DNA of 64,000 nucleotides from Bradyrhizobium sp. Ghvi (GTDB lineage: Bacteria; Pseudomonadota; Alphaproteobacteria; Rhizobiales; Xanthobacteraceae), in contig NZ_FOVU01000008.1 of the NCBI RefSeq assembly GCF_900115265.1, positions 186,001 through 250,000 of the forward strand, written 5' to 3'. Numbering within the stretch: position 1 is the first letter of the stretch; each line of letters opens with the position of its first letter. A model generated the notes under the pieces. That model worked only from the letters and a program-made list of their open reading frames with translations, was not told the origin of the DNA and made no database searches. Shown here one piece after another: positions 59,167 through 64,000 of this stretch. Both the position numbers and the translations under genes were made by a program.

Positions 59167-60869
59167 GCGGCGCGCAAGATCAACGGGTTCTCGTCTTTGC
59201 TCCGGTCGGACGGGACGGGCCTGCTTCGGTCGAGCTGTTCCGCAGCTCGAATCTAGAATCGATCAACTGCCGGGATCTTGCCGAACTCGTCAGCGAGATG
59301 GGGAACGGCGTCGGCGCCGTTTTCGTCGCCGAAGAAGCCCTGTTCGGCAAGGACACGGAGCCGCTGGCACAATGGATAGAGAGCCAACCGCCCTGGTCCG
59401 ATCTGCCCTTCGTCGTCCTGACCAGCCATCGTGAACTGCCGGCGGTCGTGGCTTGGCGCCGAAGCATCGTCTCGCTTCTGCGCAACGTTTCTCTGCTCGA
59501 AAGGCCGGTGCAGCCGATGACGCTGACCAGCGCCGTGCAGTCGGCGTTGCGGGCCCGGCGACGTCAATACGAGATCCGGGCCCTGCTCGCCGCGCGTGAG
59601 CAGACGGCTCAGGAGCTCGAAAAGCTCGTGGCCGAGCGGACGCGCGCACTGGCAGAGACCAACGAGCAGTTGCGCCTGGAAATGGAGGAGCGCGCGCGCG
59701 TGGAGGAAACGCTCCGCCAGGCTCAGAAGATCGAAGCCATCGGTCAGCTCACCGGCGGCGTGGCTCACGACTTCAACAACCTGCTGATGGTGATATCAGG
59801 CGGGCTCGACATGCTCGACCGCCAGACGGATCCGAACCGCAGGCGCCGCCTCATGGAGGGAATGATCCAGGCCGCGCAGCGCGGTGCGAGCCTGACCAGG
59901 CAGCTGCTGGCGTTCTCTCGCCGCCAGACGCTTCGCCCCGAGCCCGTCGACGTTGCCATGCAGATCGGCGGAATGCGTGAATTGCTCGATCGAAGCCTGC
60001 GCGGCGACGTGCATGTCGAGTTCGATTTTCCGGATCAGCTCTGGCCGGTGGAGGTCGACCCCGGGGAGCTCGAGTTGGTCATCCTCAATCTGGCCGTCAA
60101 CGCCCGCGACGCCATGCCCAATGGCGGCACGATCGTGGTCCGTGGCGAGAACCTGCCCGAGGTGAGTGAGAAGGAGATCTCGGGAGACTACGTCCGGCTA
60201 TCCGTCATCGACACTGGCGTCGGCATGCCTCCGGAAATCCTGTCCCGCGCCTTCGAGCCTTTTTTCACGACGAAGGAGATCGGCAAGGGCTCCGGCCTCG
60301 GGCTTGCGCAGGTCCATGGCTTTGCGACCCAGTCACGCGGAACGGTTCGCATCAAATCGCAGCTGGGCCAGGGCACCAGCATCGAGCTGTACTTGCCGCG
60401 TTCCAAAGATCTGCCTTCGAAGCAGCGCCACCTCATCGACTTCAACAAGGCACGACCCAAGAAGAACGACGAGGGCCAGGTTTTGCTGGTTGAGGACGAC
60501 GAGGAGGTTGCCGCGCTGGTCGGCGAGATGCTCGCTCAGCTTGGTTACGGAGTGACGCGAGCCGCCAGTGCGGCCGCTGCGCTCGGCGCTTTGGCCGATG
60601 GTCGCCCGGTCGATCTGATTTTCTCCGATATCATGATGCCCGGCGGCATGAATGGTGTCGAGCTCGCGCGGGAGATCAAGCGACGACGTAGCGATGTTCC
60701 CGTACTGCTGACCAGCGGTTATGCCCAAGCCTCGGTTCACGAGGCGCAGGATGCAGGCATCCAGATCCTGCCCAAACCCTACCAACTCGAAGAGTTGGCC
60801 GCGGCCTTGTCTGCAGCAAGGGCAGGCCTGCGGCTCGATGCAGTGGCCAAACGGTCCAATTCCTGCTGA
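59163..60869 (+). CDS. Hybrid histidine kinase with pseudo-receiver N terminus and C-terminal receiver
   Basis: A 568-residue cytoplasmic signalling protein. Residues 1-125 look like a receiver fold lacking the phosphoacceptor (end segment LLERPVQPMTLTSAVQSALR with Arg in place of the usual Lys). A coiled coil (about 130-190) leads to the HisKA segment with His202 in GGVAHDFNNLL. HATPase motifs NARDAMPNGG, DTGVGMP, FEPFFTTKEIG and GSGLGLAQVHG follow. Residues about 438-560 are a true receiver with Asp489 (LIFSDIMMP). No membrane segments or sensor domain is seen. It is coupled to the KaiC-like gene by an ATGA overlap, implying one pathway. Confidence 0.93.
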   Translation: MSGAQDQRVLVFAPVGRDGPASVELFRSSNLESINCRDLAELVSEMGNGVGAVFVAEEALFGKDTEPLAQWIESQPPWSDLPFVVLTSHRELPAVVAWRRSIVSLLRNVSLLERPVQPMTLTSAVQSALRARRRQYEIRALLAAREQTAQELEKLVAERTRALAETNEQLRLEMEERARVEETLRQAQKIEAIGQLTGGVAHDFNNLLMVISGGLDMLDRQTDPNRRRRLMEGMIQAAQRGASLTRQLLAFSRRQTLRPEPVDVAMQIGGMRELLDRSLRGDVHVEFDFPDQLWPVEVDPGELELVILNLAVNARDAMPNGGTIVVRGENLPEVSEKEISGDYVRLSVIDTGVGMPPEILSRAFEPFFTTKEIGKGSGLGLAQVHGFATQSRGTVRIKSQLGQGTSIELYLPRSKDLPSKQRHLIDFNKARPKKNDEGQVLLVEDDEEVAALVGEMLAQLGYGVTRAASAAAALGALADGRPVDLIFSDIMMPGGMNGVELAREIKRRRSDVPVLLTSGYAQASVHEAQDAGIQILPKPYQLEELAAALSAARAGLRLDAVAKRSNSC

Positions 60870-60993
60870 GCGCCGCGCCTCGCCTTGCGATGACACTGTC
60901 GCGCAGACTCCCCGCGACCATCCTTTGAATAGCAAACTGAATCCCGCTCGGATTTGAATGGCTTTCCCGCAAGCGACTGTCTATGGTCTGCTC

Positions 60994-61356
60994 ATGTCGC
61001 GCCTTCTGTGTCTTCTTGTTGCTGCCATTCTGTCGCTGCTGCCGGTCACCGCGCCGGCCGCGTCCGCCCACAAGAAGCCCGCGCAAGCCTGGCACGGCTA
61101 CGGTTTTCTGCCGGGTTATCGTCAGCCGCTGAACAACAGTCAGCCGCTCTATGCGCAGAAAAACGGGTTTCGGCGCTACGCGCGCGAAAACCAGCGCCCC
61201 TGGTATATCGATCCCGTGCCGGTCTATTACCGCTACTTCAACGGCGAATGGCACTATTTCGGCCGGCCCGGCTTCGGCGGCTCCCGCTATAACGGCGGCA
61301 GCTTCGGTCCGTGCTGGACGCGCACGCCGATCGGCGCGATCTGGAATTGCGGCTGA
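60994..61356 (+). CDS. Small exported hypothetical protein
   Basis: About 120 residues. A signal peptide (MSRLLCLLVAAILSLLPVTA) precedes a mature part rich in Tyr, Arg, Gly and Trp (PGYRQPLNNSQPLY, PVYYRYFNGEWHYFGRPGFG) ending CWTRTPIGAIWNCG, where two cysteines could pair. No family recognised. An upstream in-frame ATG at 60958 is possible. It lies 124 bp after the histidine kinase on the same strand. Confidence 0.7.
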   Translation: MSRLLCLLVAAILSLLPVTAPAASAHKKPAQAWHGYGFLPGYRQPLNNSQPLYAQKNGFRRYARENQRPWYIDPVPVYYRYFNGEWHYFGRPGFGGSRYNGGSFGPCWTRTPIGAIWNCG

Positions 61357-61436
61357 TTGTTTGCCCGCGGTCACCGTTCGACGACCGCAAGTAGAGGCTA
61401 CAAGACGCTCGGGACAGGCGGCAGGCTCTGGCGCCC

Positions 61437-61682
61437 TTACCGGAAATACCCCAGCACGAGCTCGGTATCTGCACTGCCCGGCGCCGTGCCGTTCAGTTCG
61501 GCATCGATGACGCGCCGGCAGGCGTCGATCGCGGCGTGGTCGCCGAGGTCATTGGCGGCTTCCAACACGAGCCATGCGGCATCGACTGTGGCCTTCTCCG
61601 GAGCCGATCCGCTCGTCTCCACGACCAGAGTCTTGGCAAGGCTCTTGTTTTTGCGAACCGCGGTGCCGAATTGAGGCAACAT
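61437..61682 (-). CDS. Hypothetical protein, 81 residues
   Basis: Starts MLPQFGTAVRKNKSLAKTLV and contains KATVDAAWLVLEAANDLGDH and DAELNGTAPGSADTELVLGY. It is soluble with predicted helices and no recognised motif. It directly follows the DUF2336 gene by 25 bp on the same strand and is probably cotranscribed with it. Confidence 0.7.
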   Translation of the reverse strand: MLPQFGTAVRKNKSLAKTLVVETSGSAPEKATVDAAWLVLEAANDLGDHAAIDACRRVIDAELNGTAPGSADTELVLGYFR

Positions 61683-61707
61683 TGCAAATACTCCCTCGAT
61701 GTCCCGT

Positions 61708-62832
61708 TCAGTGAACCTGGAGCTCTGGCTGACGCCCCGTCGCGGGATCGGCCCCGGCGCTGTTCTTGCGCGACTGGTAGAACTTCAAGATGCTGCGTGA
61801 GGTCTCGATCTTGAGCCGGGCGAAATCGCGCTCGTTGTCGTGGAGCTCGCGCGCCGTGATCAGGTGATCCTTGGCGCCGAGGAACAGCAGCGACATCGTC
61901 GTGTCCCAGGAGAAGTCGAGCGCCTTGCACAGCACCAGGATCATCTCGCGGTTACGGTCCATCAGCGCGCGCTCGATCACGTCGACCGGCAGCGACGACA
62001 GCAGCGACAGGCCGATCTGCACCTCGTCGAAGCGGTGCTGGCGCGCATAGTTCGAGATCGAGACCTGGTTGAGGTTGCCCTGCCGGTACTGCGTCGTCAC
62101 TACGCGCTTGGCGACGAAATAGCTGCGCGAAGACGGACCGAACTTGGACTGCAAATCGCCGGTGACCTCGGTCACCGAATTCTGGATCTGCGACATCATC
62201 TCGGGGCGCTCGGTCTCGAGCCGGCGGCGGACGTCTTCCGACGCCTTGGAGATGAGCTGCTGGAAGACGTGGCGCGGCACGTCCTTGCGCAGGCCAAGTT
62301 GTTCAGCAAGAATCGAATCTCCTTCGGCGCGGCGGACCATGTGCAGCAGGCCCGAGCCGGAGAAGCGCGCGCCCTCGTTCCTGGCGACCGAGGTGACAAC
62401 CTCCTGGTTACCACGCTTGACGAGCACGTCGGTCACGGCCTCGCCGATCGCCTCACGCTGGGAGATCGCGAGCAGATGCGCCTGGCCCTTGGTCATCGCG
62501 CTCTCGACCAGGACCTTCTCGCCGATGCGGTTCGAGTCGCGCAGCACGGGGCCGGCGACTGCGATCTCGTCGTCCAGAGCGAGCTTCTCGATGACATTGA
62601 GCGGCGCATGATCGCAGCCCGCCATCAATTCGGAGAGCTGCGCCCGCGCGGCGACCTCGATCTCGTCGGCAAGCCGGCCGATGACCTCGCCGAACATGCT
62701 GATCTCGTCGTCGACGTAGCGACCGGTGATCAAAAGATCGGTCGCATGCCACAACGCCTTCGCCCGACTCTCATCGGTACCGCGCGCGATTGCGTCGTCC
62801 AGATCCTGCAGAAGCGTCTTCGCTCCGTTCAT
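61708..62832 (-). CDS. DUF2336 domain protein
   Basis: A 374-residue soluble helical protein matching DUF2336, a family of alphaproteobacteria with HEAT-like repeats. NGAKTLLQDLDDAIARGTDE is the N terminus; DEISMFGEVIGRLADEIEVA and DSILAEQLGLRKDVPRHVFQ lie further on. No catalytic residues are evident and no function is known to me. The start ATG follows GGGGTGATCGAG. The last helix region has a basic segment (RSILKFYQSRKNS). Confidence 0.85.
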   Translation of the reverse strand: MNGAKTLLQDLDDAIARGTDESRAKALWHATDLLITGRYVDDEISMFGEVIGRLADEIEVAARAQLSELMAGCDHAPLNVIEKLALDDEIAVAGPVLRDSNRIGEKVLVESAMTKGQAHLLAISQREAIGEAVTDVLVKRGNQEVVTSVARNEGARFSGSGLLHMVRRAEGDSILAEQLGLRKDVPRHVFQQLISKASEDVRRRLETERPEMMSQIQNSVTEVTGDLQSKFGPSSRSYFVAKRVVTTQYRQGNLNQVSISNYARQHRFDEVQIGLSLLSSLPVDVIERALMDRNREMILVLCKALDFSWDTTMSLLFLGAKDHLITARELHDNERDFARLKIETSRSILKFYQSRKNSAGADPATGRQPELQVH

Positions 62833-63151
62833 CTCGATCACCCCAGTTCTTGGAAATTCTTTGGCGCCATCCTGCTTGTGCGGGCAGGACTTTCGGATTC
62901 CTCTGGGAGCCGAGACTAGGGAACAAACGCGAGAATCCAGTAAAACTGTCAGATCAGTTTTGCCGACGAAAATTCATTCAAATGCGAGCGAGTGTGGTGA
63001 CGGTCGCGCAACGTGACAGCCCCCCAGAGGAGAGAACCCTCACCCGGCGCTCGGGCCGATGCTTCGCATCGCCCGTGGCGCGCCGACCTCTCCCGCAAGC
63101 GGGAGAGGTAAGAGGAGCGTGCGGCTCGATCTCTCCTTGTTAGACTTCGCC
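62833..63151. other. Non-coding gap between the DUF2336 and AsmA genes
   Basis: It holds the repeat at 63031-63115. The rest includes the upstream region of the DUF2336 gene. No gene is supported. Confidence 0.4.
63031..63115. repeat. Intergenic repeat with CCTCTCCCGC hairpin
   Basis: AGAACCCTCACCCGGCGCTC begins it, and the perfect hairpin CCTCTCCCGC AA GCGGGAGAGG (63087-63108) ends it. A second hairpin GATGCTTCGCATC lies between. This is a widespread alphaproteobacterial repeat type, different from the CGTCATTCC repeats. Confidence 0.7.
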
Positions 63152-64000
63152 CTACGGATTCTGCGGCGTCAGGACCAGCGGGGGCTTCGGCCGCGGCTTG
63201 GCGGGCGGCGGGCCCGGGGCGGGCCGTACGTCGATCGGCGGCGGCAGGGGCACGACCTGCTGGCTTGCGAGCGGTGGGCTCGGGACGGCGGGCGCGGCCA
63301 GCGGCGCCTTCGGCGCCGGTGCGGCCTTGGGTTTGGGCGGCGCCCGGCGCGGATCGCGGCCGGGCAGCGGCACGTCGGTCAGAGCCGGCTCCGGCGCGGG
63401 CTCGGGCGAGACCAGCGTCGGCAGCGCGGCCGTCGCCGGCGGGGGCTCGCCGCGCTCGATCGCGTCCAGCCGGCGCGTCTCGCGATCGATCGTACGCACC
63501 GCAAGCCACGACGACAGCGGCGTGAGATCGACCGTGCGGCTGAGCTTGTCGGGGGGACCGGCCGCAAACAGCTGGATCTCCGGCGGCGCGCCGGACAGGC
63601 CCGTCATGATCGGCGTCAGGCTGGCGCGGATGTCGGCCTGGTCGGCGGGAATGTCGTAACCGCCGGAGACGATGGCGCGGGCGTTCTTGGTTTCGAGCGG
63701 GGTTGCGCCGACGCGCAGGCGGCCGTCGCGGATCGTGAACGCGATCTGCGCCGAAGCGACGGTAATAGGTGCTGACAATGCGGGCTCGACGAGCTGCCGC
63801 AATTTGGCGTCGTCACTCACCTGCCCGCCGTCGCTGGCGCGGATGGCGATCTCGAAGGCGCGCGGATTGAGGCCGCTGATCTCGACCGAGTCCAGCGTCA
63901 CGGTGCCGTTGCCGGCGAGCGCGCCTGTCAGTGCCGAGACGCTGCGGCCCTGGCTCGTCAGCGCCATCTGTACCGAGGCGCGCCCCTTGGGCAGCGCCAG
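63152..64000 (-). CDS. AsmA-family protein, 5' end outside window
   Basis: The C-terminal 282 residues of an AsmA-like envelope protein. LALPKGRASVQMALTSQGRS followed by LTGALAGNGTVTLDSVEI and GNGTVTL is the AsmA C-terminal domain. The tail of about 100 residues is rich in proline and alanine (PPKPKAAPAPKAPLAAP). AsmA proteins are anchored in the inner membrane and help move lipids or control outer-membrane assembly. The N terminus with its membrane helix lies beyond the window. Confidence 0.85.
   Translation of the reverse strand: MALPKGRASVQMALTSQGRSVSALTGALAGNGTVTLDSVEISGLNPRAFEIAIRASDGGQVSDDAKLRQLVEPALSAPITVASAQIAFTIRDGRLRVGATPLETKNARAIVSGGYDIPADQADIRASLTPIMTGLSGAPPEIQLFAAGPPDKLSRTVDLTPLSSWLAVRTIDRETRRLDAIERGEPPPATAALPTLVSPEPAPEPALTDVPLPGRDPRRAPPKPKAAPAPKAPLAAPAVPSPPLASQQVVPLPPPIDVRPAPGPPPAKPRPKPPLVLTPQNP

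Noticed and set aside
1..64000. tRNA or rRNA genes, insertion sequences, CRISPR arrays, phage att sites
   Set aside because: I looked for cloverleaf T-arm/CCA patterns, transposase motifs and evenly spaced direct repeats; apart from the tmRNA acceptor arm nothing met the standard.

Overview
The window looks like a chromosomal segment of an alphaproteobacterium of the Bradyrhizobium group. The base composition is high in G+C. The gene set and order fit that group: ilvC, ilvN and ilvI; miaA/serB; degP-hflC-hflK; folA-thyA; ssrA-sspB-fumC; feoAB. The tmRNA gene is circularly permuted, as in alphaproteobacteria, with a tag ending NDNFAPVAQAA. The text is based on reading the sequence alone; the taxon is an inference.

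1-9.4 kb: a truncated carboxylesterase lacking its nucleophile, a Baeyer-Villiger monooxygenase fused to an esterase-like hydrolase, several small proteins, an RlpA-like lipoprotein, and a BlaI/BlaR1-type repressor and membrane-protease pair with a palindromic operator. The BlaR1 homologue carries a von Hippel-Lindau beta-type domain between two copies of another repeat. 9.4-15.3 kb: NAD malic enzyme, an orphan tricarboxylate-binding protein and a large MscS channel. 15.3-23.3 kb, all leftward: polyphosphate kinase 2, a branched-chain amino-acid type ABC transporter (livMHFG, no binding protein), a NUDIX hydrolase and a NitT/TauT-type ABC transporter. 23.4-25.8 kb, rightward: an osmoprotectant-type ABC transporter whose permease and binding protein are fused.

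25.9-32.5 kb: an ABC-2 export system with a NEW3-domain partner, an LTA-synthase-like sulfatase-fold protein, and a TetR gene divergent from a membrane haem-type protein, with two matching 17-bp operators between them. 32.9-38.9 kb: ilvC, LysE and EamA exporters, a methyltransferase, then ilvN and ilvI behind an attenuator with a branched-chain-rich leader peptide. 39-46.8 kb: miaA, serB, and a long leftward block of thyA, an acetyltransferase, folA, hflK, hflC, a DUF2065 protein and a DegP protease, covering thymidylate/folate metabolism and membrane-protein quality control.

47-50.6 kb: TctB/TctA and a pair of short chromate transporters. 50.7-53.2 kb: permuted tmRNA next to sspB, whose product delivers tmRNA-tagged proteins to ClpXP, then fumC. 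53.4-56.9 kb: DUF4169 and ribbon-helix-helix proteins, feoA/feoB behind an inverted repeat, an acetyltransferase. 57-64 kb: a two-domain KaiC-like ATPase overlapping a hybrid histidine kinase, small secreted proteins, a DUF2336 protein and the end of an AsmA-family protein. At least six dispersed palindromic or intergenic repeats sit between genes. No tRNA, rRNA, intact insertion sequence or CRISPR array was seen.
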